From Spirochaeta sp. (GTDB lineage: Bacteria; Spirochaetota; Spirochaetia; Spirochaetales_E; Spirochaetaceae_B), in assembly GCA_030590585.1 (NCBI GenBank), contig JAUUYD010000020.1, positions 1 to 13,320 of the forward strand: a stretch of 13,320 bases of DNA, written 5' to 3'. Positions within the stretch are counted from its first letter, which is position 1; each line of letters opens with the position of its first letter. Of this stretch, positions 7,388-13,320 are shown one piece after another. The notes beneath the pieces were generated by a model. It was not told the origin of the DNA. It saw only the letters and a program-made list of their open reading frames with translations, and made no database searches. The translations under genes were made by a program, and so were the position numbers.

Positions 7388-7869
7388 ATATCAATCCTCA
7401 GGACTACAACAGGGAAGAACGAAAACGATCATCCTGGTGGTCATCACGGCACAGCTCTGCCGAAGATAGCGGGGCTGTGCTCAAACGCTTACGGAAATTA
7501 ACCCTCATTGATCTGCTGCTGCTCCTGGTAATGATGGGTGTGCTCATTCCCTGGGTTCTGCAAATGGACAGCCGTATCGATGCGGGACCATATAAAGTTC
7601 GCCTGGATGAGCGGAGAAGTGACGGCAGTCTTGTTCTCATCTTGAGAATCACCCTTAGCCGCGGAACAGATACATATATTACTGCCGGGGATAAGCTTGG
7701 CTGGAAAATATTTGATGAAGATGGTTTTCTGCTCCACGAAGAGTTTGATATACCTCCAATATCCGGTAAATCAAGAGAATTTATCTATCTGATTGACAGG
7801 GATGGGATATTCAGCTGTGAAATCATTGCCGGAAACGAAATCTTGACAATTCAGATTGACGATGAATGA
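7384..7869 (+). CDS. Single-pass membrane protein with a C-terminal extracytoplasmic beta-rich domain, unknown function
   Basis: 161 residues; I do not recognise a family. The start at 7384 is chosen because its ATG overlaps the TGA of the lipoprotein gene (ATGA) and AGGGGA directly precedes it; an upstream in-frame ATG at 7357 would overlap the lipoprotein gene by 31 bp. Seen: a charged, Ser/Trp-rich cytoplasmic N-terminus (1-35), a basic KRLRKL motif, one membrane helix (about 41-59), then about 100 residues of alternating strands without cysteines. By the positive-inside rule the C-terminal domain faces the periplasm, the same side as the lipoprotein. Tight coupling to it suggests the two products work together, for example as an anchor and its propeller partner; this is inference. 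Confidence 0.78.
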   Translation: MNINPQDYNREERKRSSWWSSRHSSAEDSGAVLKRLRKLTLIDLLLLLVMMGVLIPWVLQMDSRIDAGPYKVRLDERRSDGSLVLILRITLSRGTDTYITAGDKLGWKIFDEDGFLLHEEFDIPPISGKSREFIYLIDRDGIFSCEIIAGNEILTIQIDDE

Positions 7870-7892
7870 ACGGTAAGTTAACTTTGTAAGAT

Positions 7893-7900
7893 AAGGAGGA
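7893..7900 (+). promoter_or_regulatory. Near-perfect Shine-Dalgarno for the GTG-started four-helix membrane protein
   Basis: AAGGAGGA lies 5 nt before the GTG at 7906, the strongest ribosome site in the window. It sits in a 36-nt gap that also holds the 10-bp palindrome AAGTTAACTT (7875-7884). This gene may be translated more strongly than the two before it. Confidence 0.75.
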
Positions 7901-7905
7901 AAGCT

Positions 7906-8328
7906 GTGTTCCAATTGTACCTGTTAACCGTACTTACAACTATTCTTGCAGGACTGGCGCTGGCTACCGGCTTCCTGAGTGACCGATTTGAGCGATTCTC
8001 AGAATATACCGATTTCATGGGGAATACTGTGTATCGAATCGTCCTCGGGGCGCTAAGTATTCTGGTTGGTATCATCAATCTTTTTCCTTCCTATACGGGT
8101 GATATTGCAGTATTGGGGGATCTTCTTCCCAGCCTGGCAGGAATTGTTACCGGGGTTCTTCTTATCGCGGAATATATCAATTCGCGCAAGAGTGAAGAGG
8201 TCAGCAAGACCGCGGAACTGGCCGGAAAGGTTGAGAAGTTTTCCGGTCCGTATCTCACAGTCGTAGGTATCGCCTCGGTTATCATCGGGATTCTCCACGC
8301 CATACTGCCCAGATTGCCACTTCTTTAA
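7906..8328 (+). CDS. Small four-helix integral membrane protein, unknown function
   Basis: 140 residues from a GTG start fixed by the strong AAGGAGGA site. Four hydrophobic segments are visible at about 3-23, 43-61, 67-90 and 115-136, with a charged loop after the first (DRFERFSEY) and a longer charged, Lys/Glu-rich loop between the third and fourth (about 92-113, RKSEEVSKTAELAGKVEKF). Both charged loops are probably cytoplasmic, putting both termini outside. I see no transporter or enzyme motif and cannot name a family. The gene follows the single-pass protein after 36 nt and overlaps the Nudix start by one base (TAATG), so all four genes are probably one operon. A role in the same envelope complex as the two upstream products is possible but rests on position only. 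Confidence 0.78.
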   Translation: MFQLYLLTVLTTILAGLALATGFLSDRFERFSEYTDFMGNTVYRIVLGALSILVGIINLFPSYTGDIAVLGDLLPSLAGIVTGVLLIAEYINSRKSEEVSKTAELAGKVEKFSGPYLTVVGIASVIIGILHAILPRLPLL

Positions 8329-8726
8329 TGAGAGAAAACATCTCAGTTGCCGGTGTTGCCCGCAGGGGTGATACCGTTCTGGTGATGCGCCGTCTTCCCG
8401 GGGGAAGTGTCGGGGGCCTTTGGGAATTCCCCGGTGGTAAAACCGAGGAAGGTGAACGCCCTGAAGAGGCTCTGTGCCGTGAATGGGATGAAGAAACCGG
8501 ACTTGAAATTACCGTTGGAAATGAGATTGCCCGAGGTGGATTTCAGCATAAAGGTCAGCCGTTTACCTTGATTGCTTTCAATGTGATATTACCGTCAATA
8601 GAGTCAAAACCGGCACTTCGGGAACATGATGCCTTTCAATGGATAAAAATCGATAAACTGCCCGGCTTGTCACTGGTTGAATCGGACTGGATTGCCGCAG
8701 AAGTCATTCTTCAGGAGAAGGCATAG
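8328..8726 (+). CDS. Nudix hydrolase of MutT (8-oxo-dGTP diphosphatase) type
   Basis: 132 residues with a complete Nudix box at 37-59: G37-x5-E43-x7-R51-E52-W-x-E55-E56-x-G58-L. Only the first aliphatic position is unusual, a tryptophan. The core REWDEETGL and the preceding LPGGSVGGLWEFPGGK match MutT-like enzymes, which hydrolyse oxidised dGTP and keep it out of DNA; the length is also typical of MutT (about 130). Other Nudix substrates cannot be ruled out from sequence alone. The ATG overlaps the preceding stop (TAATG), so it is read as the last gene of the lipoprotein operon although its job looks unrelated to the envelope. Its last 23 bp overlap the convergent 168-residue gene, so no terminator fits between them. 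Confidence 0.93.
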   Translation: MRENISVAGVARRGDTVLVMRRLPGGSVGGLWEFPGGKTEEGERPEEALCREWDEETGLEITVGNEIARGGFQHKGQPFTLIAFNVILPSIESKPALREHDAFQWIKIDKLPGLSLVESDWIAAEVILQEKA

Positions 8727-9210
8727 GCGGCCCGAAGTCCGAGTCTTTCATTCTTTCCCTCGTAATGAATTTTACATCCGGCGGCGGCGGCGGAAATTTT
8801 CTGAACTCTTCGATTTCGTGCACCAGGATTTCTCTGTTTTCCTCATCTACGGCATCATCACCCAGGTTGAACCAGGCTTTAAGGTCCTGCAGCTGTTCTC
8901 TGATTGGTGAGAGACTGAATCGGAACCAGCATTCCCTTTCATTGATCAGCTTTCTGAGTCTCTCTCCCGAGGGAGCCAGATCATCAATTATTTCCCGAAG
9001 GCTGTTTCTTAATCCACCGTAATAAGCAGGTTCGGTAGTTATCAAAACCAGCCCGCGCCCCTCCATAACCCAGAGCTGGAACAAACCGGCCACTGATGGT
9101 ACCAGGCGGTTGATTACCCAGCGGTCCATCGACCCCCAGGGTGACCACTTTAGTGTATAATTCACCTCTTCACCGCGAATTTCACGGTGAATACTCCAGT
9201 TATCCCGCAT
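8704..9210 (-). CDS. Hypothetical protein of 168 residues linked to glgC
   Basis: I do not recognise a family. The start at 9210 lies 11 nt after the glgC stop, so the two are probably co-transcribed; the ribosome site is weak. The sequence is soluble in character: a Trp-rich N-terminal half (W5, W22, W25, W31, W47) with a possible beta/alpha core (LFQLWVMEGRGLVLITTEP, 43-61), a helical and charged middle (64-140), and a C-terminus with five consecutive prolines (140-144) before a polar tail. No signal peptide and no convincing membrane helix is present. It has one cysteine (C94). The C-terminal 23 bp overlap the Nudix gene on the other strand. Reasons to call it real: length, position right behind glgC, and the absence of any better frame in this interval. 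A role in glycogen metabolism would be guesswork. Confidence 0.72.
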   Translation of the reverse strand: MRDNWSIHREIRGEEVNYTLKWSPWGSMDRWVINRLVPSVAGLFQLWVMEGRGLVLITTEPAYYGGLRNSLREIIDDLAPSGERLRKLINERECWFRFSLSPIREQLQDLKAWFNLGDDAVDEENREILVHEIEEFRKFPPPPPDVKFITRERMKDSDFGPPMPSPEE

Positions 9211-9221
9211 TTATCATCTGC

Positions 9222-10499
9222 CTATATGGAGGTTCCATCAGGAATGACGGCCCGTTTAAGTATTATAATGACGCCTTCCCGAATCATATATCCGTCAAAA
9301 TCTCCGTCTTTCCGCTCTTTCTTATCCACTCCGATTCTGCAGCCTTTTCCAATTCGTGCATTCTTGTCGATGATGGCTCCCCGTATCATTGTACCCTCGC
9401 CTATGCCGTAATTCGGAATGTGGTTTGCGGCATTGGCTTTTTTCTCGGCTTCGGTTTCATAAAAATCCGCACCCATGGTATACACCCCGTCCAATGTCGC
9501 GCCGGACTCAATAATGGTTCTGATACCGATGAGGCTGCGGGTGATATAGGCATCTGTGATAATGGATCCTTCCGATGCGATGCTGCCTTTCAGCGTGCTT
9601 GAGTTGATTTTTGTCGGGGGAAGATCCCGTCTATGGGTGAAAAGGGGATTGTCCTGGTCGTAGAGATTGAATTTCGGGACAGGTGATCCAAGGTCAAGAT
9701 TCGCTTCATAAAAACTGCGTATGGTACCAATATCCTCCCAGTAACCGCGGTAGAAATATGATCTGACATCAACCTTCCCAATGGCTTCGGGAATGATTTC
9801 TTTACCAAAATCCTTGTAATCCGTATCCAGGAATCGTTCCATAATATCGGCATCGAAAATATAGATACCCATGGATGCCAGGTACTCACGGCCTGTCCTG
9901 CGGTCATCTTCGGTCAGATTTTTTTCCGGGATTTTATATTCATCAATACTTTTATCCGGCCCGGGCTTCTCCAGGAAGGCATCAATCCGGTTCTCATCGT
10001 CAGCCCTGAGTATCCCCAGTTCGTCTGCATCGGAACGGGTAACAGGAGTGGCTGCGATGGTAACTTGAGCCCCTGAATCCAGATGCTGCTGCATATAGGC
10101 TTTGAGATCCATTCTGTAAAGCTGATCCCCGGAGAGGATAATGTAGTGGCTGGGGTTTTGAACCCTGAAATGTTCAAGATTCTTTCTTACCGCATCCGCG
10201 GTTCCCCCATACCAGTCATCATTCTGGAAGGTTTGTTCAGCAGCAAGAATTTCGCAGAAGTCCTGGCTGAAGGGGTCAAAATTATAAGTTCGGCCAATAT
10301 GGAGATGGAGACTGGCTGAGTTGAACTGGGTCAGCACATAAATGCGGCGGAAGTCTGAGTTGATGCTGTTGCTGATGGGGATGTCAACCAATCTGTATTT
10401 GCCGCCGAAGGGACACGCGGGTTTGGCTCTGTCTTTTGTCAGCGGATACAATCTTGTTCCTTTACCGCCGCCAAGGATAATAGTCAGTACATCTTTCAT
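9222..10499 (-). CDS. glgC: Glucose-1-phosphate adenylyltransferase (ADP-glucose pyrophosphorylase), cyanobacterial/plant-like
   Basis: 425 residues, full length. It makes ADP-glucose from glucose-1-phosphate and ATP, the committed step of bacterial glycogen synthesis, in the cytoplasm. Seen: the N-terminal nucleotidyltransferase signature GGGKGTRLYPLTKDRAKP (10-27), the metal-binding GDQLYRMD (D125), the sugar-phosphate element FLEKP (175-179), GYWEDIGT (252-259), and a C-terminal left-handed beta-helix from about 300. The C-terminal part (MGADFYET, GAIIDKNARIG, EGVIIILKRAVIPDGTSI) resembles the cyanobacterial and plant enzymes more than the enterobacterial one. K379 and K415 fall where cyanobacterial GlgC has its two activator-site lysines (K382 and K419 in Anabaena), which suggests control by 3-phosphoglycerate; that is inferred. 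GAGGGAG 8 nt before the ATG is a good Shine-Dalgarno. The gene is divergent from mrfA and followed by the 168-residue gene. Confidence 0.96.
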   Translation of the reverse strand: MKDVLTIILGGGKGTRLYPLTKDRAKPACPFGGKYRLVDIPISNSINSDFRRIYVLTQFNSASLHLHIGRTYNFDPFSQDFCEILAAEQTFQNDDWYGGTADAVRKNLEHFRVQNPSHYIILSGDQLYRMDLKAYMQQHLDSGAQVTIAATPVTRSDADELGILRADDENRIDAFLEKPGPDKSIDEYKIPEKNLTEDDRRTGREYLASMGIYIFDADIMERFLDTDYKDFGKEIIPEAIGKVDVRSYFYRGYWEDIGTIRSFYEANLDLGSPVPKFNLYDQDNPLFTHRRDLPPTKINSSTLKGSIASEGSIITDAYITRSLIGIRTIIESGATLDGVYTMGADFYETEAEKKANAANHIPNYGIGEGTMIRGAIIDKNARIGKGCRIGVDKKERKDGDFDGYMIREGVIIILKRAVIPDGTSI

Positions 10500-10540
10500 G
10501 ATTTAATCTCCCTCTTCTAATCCTAAAGTCGGCGAGGCGA

Positions 10541-10570
10541 TTGCGCCACCCCCGATACACCTTACATAAT
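10541..10570 (+). promoter_or_regulatory. Candidate mrfA promoter, possibly giving a leaderless mRNA
   Basis: CATAAT (5 of 6 to consensus -10) at 10565-10570 ends 5 nt before the mrfA ATG. TTGCGC (3 of 6 to -35) lies 18 bp upstream of it. No Shine-Dalgarno precedes the ATG; the nearest purine run is AATAAG. Transcription would begin about at the start codon. The weak -35 keeps confidence low. Confidence 0.35.
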
Positions 10571-10575
10571 AAGCT

Positions 10576-12870
10576 ATGGCTCTGCATGAACTACTCGAAG
10601 AATTAAAAAAAGATCTGTCTTTCAATGAAAACGTCACAGAATGGCTTGTTATCCCCCCCCGTGAGGGTCAATTTACCAAGCTGCCCCGGGATATCTCACC
10701 GTTACTTGCTGCCGCCCTTGCATCTGCAGGGGTGAAACAGCTCTATTCCCATCAGGCGGAAAGCTGGCATCACATTCGTTCCGGAAAGGATACAGTTGTG
10801 GTAACTCCAACAGCATCGGGGAAAACCCTCTGTTACAACCTTCCGGTGATTCAGACACTGCTGGAAGACCCCGCATCCAGAGCCCTTTATCTTTTCCCCA
10901 CCACGGCCCTCAGCCAGGATCAGCAGGCCTCTCTGAACAATCTCACTCTGAATGCCGATATTAATATTCCCATCTACACCTTTGACGGAGATACGCCTTC
11001 CTCGATTCGAATGGCGGCCCGTCAGGGGGGACGCATCATCATCACAAATCCCGACATGCTGCATACCGGAGTACTCCCCAATCATACCAAGTGGATAGAG
11101 TTCTTTGCGAATCTGAAATACATCGTTCTTGATGAACTTCATACCTACACCGGTGTTTTCGGATCTCATATGGCAAATCTCATGCGCCGGCTTATCAGGG
11201 TTTGCCGGTTCTACGGTGCGAATCCCGTGGTAATTGCCGCCAGTGCCACCATCGGCAACCCCGGTGAGCTGGCTGAAATGCTCATCGGCCGCAGCTTTGA
11301 ACTTGTAGACGGCAACGGTGCGCCTGCCGGGGAAAAGCATCTCATACTGTACAACCCGCCGCTGGTGGACCGGGTACAGGGGATACGCCGGGGGGTTGTT
11401 CTCGAATCCCGCCGGTTGGCACTCAGGCTGCTCAAGGCCGGAGTGAAAACCATAGTATTCACCCGGAGCCGTATTCATGCCGAGCTTGTATCGGGTTACA
11501 TCAACGAAAGCCTTGCAAATATTTTCAACGAGAATCACAGAATTCGTGTTGAATCCTACAGAGGCGGTTATCTGCCCAACGAGAGAAGGGCTGTGGAAAA
11601 GGGGCTCAGAGACGGATCCATTCAGGGGGTTGTTTCCACCAATGCCCTGGAGTTGGGAATAGATATCGGCGGGCTGGATGCCGCGGTACTCGCCGGTCTT
11701 CCATCCTCAGTAGCCTCGGCATGGCAGAGGGCCGGGCGGGCCGGCCGCTCGGGTGAGGCCTCGGTAGCCATTATGGTGGGTTCTTCGAGTCCAACCGACC
11801 AATATCTGGTACGTCATCCGAATTATTTTCTTTCCCAGTCCCCCGAGTCGGCATTTATCGATCCTTCCAACCTCTACATTCTCTCGGATCATCTCAAATG
11901 CGCCGCGTTCGAGCTGCCCTTTGAAGACGGGGAAGATTTCGGCGGTGATCCGACTGACATGTTGGCATATCTTGAGGAAGAAGGCGTACTCAGGCATACC
12001 TCAGGGCGCTGGTTCTGGTCTGACAGATCCTATCCTTCGGAACGGGTGTCCATGCGGGGAGGCGGGGAAGAGAACGTTGTCATAGTGGATCAGACCAAAG
12101 GCCGGAACATTGTGATAGGCGAGATGGACAGCCATTCGGCAAGGGAGATGCTCCATGATGAGGCCATCTATCTCCACCGGGGTGAACAGTACCAGGTGAA
12201 GAAGCTTGATCTGGAAAATCACCATGCCTATGTTGAAAGCTCAGAGGTGAATTACTACACAGACGCCCTGGTGAAGAGCGACATCAAGGTACTGGATGAA
12301 GATCGCAGACGGACTGCCGCGGGACTGGAGGAACGTCTGGGCGACCTGCTGGTTCGCAGCGAGGTGGCCAAGTACAAGAAAATCCGTTTTGGAACCCATG
12401 AGAATATCGGATATGGAGATATTCACCTGCCGGAAGATGAAATGCACACACGGGGTGTGTTTCTGGCTTTTGTTCCGGGTTCTGCCTCGGCTGAGGCTCT
12501 AGAAGGGGTTTCCGAGGCGATGAAAGCTCCGGTGGTGAGCCGTACCGCCACGCTGATACGGGTGGTTGCGCCGGTGTTTCTGCTCTGCAGGCCTGGTGAT
12601 CTGGGTGTGGCCGGTCGTATACAGGATCCTCATCACGGGGTCAGCGGGATTTATGTCTACGATAAGTTTCCCGGGGGTATCGGCCTGGCCGAATCTCTGA
12701 CCGACAGGCTCAGCACTTTACTTAATGCCGCACTGGATCTGATTGTGGCCTGCTCCTGTGAAGAGGGCTGTCCTTCATGTGTAGGTGCCAAGGATGAACG
12801 TGACCTCCTGTCGGGCAATCCCAAGGATGCCACCCGTTTGTTCCTTGAGGCCTGGATCAGAGATTCATGA
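10576..12870 (+). CDS. mrfA: MrfA/YprA-type DEAD/DEAH-box helicase with C-terminal Cys4 zinc site
   Basis: 764 residues. Seen in order: a Q-motif-like HQ (59-60), Walker A TPTASGKT (77-84), TNPDML (157-162), Walker B DELH (186-189), SAT (223-225), and in the second RecA-like domain ELGIDIGGLD (359-368) and QRAGRAGR (384-391). A C-terminal cysteine cluster, C726-x-C728-x3-C732-x2-C735, matches the zinc site of the MrfA (YprA) family. B. subtilis MrfA is a 3'-to-5' DNA helicase that with MrfB repairs mitomycin C damage independently of UvrABC; I infer the same pathway here because mrfB follows directly with an ATGA overlap. No helicase motif is missing. The ATG has no Shine-Dalgarno. An unbroken run of eight C at 10653-10660 lies within codons 26-29. 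Confidence 0.93.
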   Translation: MALHELLEELKKDLSFNENVTEWLVIPPREGQFTKLPRDISPLLAAALASAGVKQLYSHQAESWHHIRSGKDTVVVTPTASGKTLCYNLPVIQTLLEDPASRALYLFPTTALSQDQQASLNNLTLNADINIPIYTFDGDTPSSIRMAARQGGRIIITNPDMLHTGVLPNHTKWIEFFANLKYIVLDELHTYTGVFGSHMANLMRRLIRVCRFYGANPVVIAASATIGNPGELAEMLIGRSFELVDGNGAPAGEKHLILYNPPLVDRVQGIRRGVVLESRRLALRLLKAGVKTIVFTRSRIHAELVSGYINESLANIFNENHRIRVESYRGGYLPNERRAVEKGLRDGSIQGVVSTNALELGIDIGGLDAAVLAGLPSSVASAWQRAGRAGRSGEASVAIMVGSSSPTDQYLVRHPNYFLSQSPESAFIDPSNLYILSDHLKCAAFELPFEDGEDFGGDPTDMLAYLEEEGVLRHTSGRWFWSDRSYPSERVSMRGGGEENVVIVDQTKGRNIVIGEMDSHSAREMLHDEAIYLHRGEQYQVKKLDLENHHAYVESSEVNYYTDALVKSDIKVLDEDRRRTAAGLEERLGDLLVRSEVAKYKKIRFGTHENIGYGDIHLPEDEMHTRGVFLAFVPGSASAEALEGVSEAMKAPVVSRTATLIRVVAPVFLLCRPGDLGVAGRIQDPHHGVSGIYVYDKFPGGIGLAESLTDRLSTLLNAALDLIVACSCEEGCPSCVGAKDERDLLSGNPKDATRLFLEAWIRDS

Positions 12871-13320
12871 GCAGCCTCTCCCAGCGGCTGGTCCGATTAC
12901 GCCAGGCCGGGAAGAAAACGCATACTGCCCCGCGTTCAGGGCTTTCAGCGCGAACAGGGCTGCCGTGCCCGCCTGAATCCGGTTGGAAAAAGCTGGCAGA
13001 CGGGGTGTGGGAGCGTCGGATTGTTACCCCGGCGCTGCTTCCCGATGAGTTTCATAATCCTTTTGTTCTACCCGAAACAATTCCGGCGGAATCACTTGTT
13101 TTCTACGACCTTGAGACAACCGGTCTCTCGGGAGGCGCCGGCAACATAGCTTTTCTCATCGGCCTCGGGGAGCAGAAGGCAGGGGAGTTTGTAATCACCC
13201 AGCTGTTTTTAGAAGACTATCCCGGGGAGCCGGCTCTTCTGGAACGCTACGCGGAACTTGTCAGTGACAATTTACCTCAGGTTTCCTACAACGGCCGTTC
13301 TTTTGACTCTCAGGTTCTTA
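12867..13320 (+). CDS. mrfB: MrfB/YprB-type DnaQ-like 3'-5' exonuclease (partial)
   Basis: The first 151 codons are in the window; the gene runs off the right edge. The ATG overlaps the mrfA stop (ATGA), which indicates translational coupling. After a basic, proline-containing N-terminus (1-70) comes the exonuclease fold: ExoI FYDLETTGLSGGAGNIAFLIG with D81 and E83 as metal ligands, and ExoII YNGRSFDSQVL with N142 and D147. The later ligands lie outside the window. The LETTGLSGGAGN form is typical of the YprB family of RNase-H-like exonucleases. In B. subtilis MrfB is the nuclease partner of the MrfA helicase in mitomycin repair. A C-terminal TPR region, present in the B. subtilis protein, could not be checked. 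Confidence 0.9.
   Translation, partial: MSSLSQRLVRLRQAGKKTHTAPRSGLSARTGLPCPPESGWKKLADGVWERRIVTPALLPDEFHNPFVLPETIPAESLVFYDLETTGLSGGAGNIAFLIGLGEQKAGEFVITQLFLEDYPGEPALLERYAELVSDNLPQVSYNGRSFDSQVL

Noticed and set aside
7875..7884. AAGTTAACTT palindrome between the single-pass and four-helix genes
   Set aside because: Only 10 bp and AT-rich; expected by chance at this length and not placed like a terminator or clear operator.
8779..8794. GCG/CGG triplet repeat
   Set aside because: It is simply the codons for the five-proline run of the 168-residue protein, not an independent repeat.
10537..10548. GGCG-attg-CGCC mini hairpin between glgC and mrfA
   Set aside because: A four-bp stem is too short to claim as a terminator or regulatory site.
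10702..11538. Open frame of 278 codons on the minus strand inside mrfA
   Set aside because: It is a shadow of the conserved helicase domain, with no recognisable domain or ribosome site.

Overview
The window is about 50% GC and looks like the chromosome of a free-living bacterium, most likely a spirochaete. The pointers are a beta-propeller lipoprotein in an envelope operon, a cyanobacterial/plant-type GlgC, a PASTA-bearing division PBP, and an MrfA-MrfB pair. No single gene proves the phylum and I could not run a search. I see no mobile elements, tRNA, rRNA or CRISPR. Coding density is very high and the longest gap between genes is about 100 bp.

Layout. (1) 1-2255, minus: lepB (signal peptidase I) overlaps the start of ftsI (class B PBP), whose 3' end lies beyond the left edge. 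A perfect 26-bp palindrome sits in ftsI codons 7-15. (2) 2317-3381, plus: a membrane-anchored LysM/LytM (M23-like) protein lacking its zinc ligands, divergent from lepB. (3) 3378-6116, minus: secA, meeting gene 2 tail to tail with a 4-bp overlap. (4) 6224-8726, plus: a compact operon of a beta-propeller lipoprotein, a single-pass membrane protein, a four-helix membrane protein and a MutT-type Nudix hydrolase, joined by ATGA and TAATG overlaps or a short gap with a strong Shine-Dalgarno. (5) 8704-10499, minus: glgC followed by an unrecognised 168-residue protein that runs into the Nudix gene. (6) 10576 to the right edge, plus: mrfA (DEAD/DEAH-type helicase with a Cys4 zinc site) overlapping mrfB (DnaQ-like exonuclease), cut by the window edge.

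Themes: septal peptidoglycan synthesis and its regulation plus protein export (ftsI, lytM-like, lepB, secA); an uncharacterised envelope operon; nucleotide-pool and DNA repair (Nudix, MrfAB); glycogen synthesis (glgC). The 6117-6223 gap between secA and the lipoprotein operon carries two divergent candidate promoters whose -35 boxes form one small palindrome. secA and mrfA both lack a Shine-Dalgarno and have a -10-like hexamer just before the ATG, suggesting leaderless mRNAs. No intrinsic terminator with a U-tract was found.

The best candidates for something undescribed are the 6224-8328 envelope trio, the glgC-linked 168-residue protein, the ftsI palindrome and the non-catalytic LytM protein beside ftsI/lepB.
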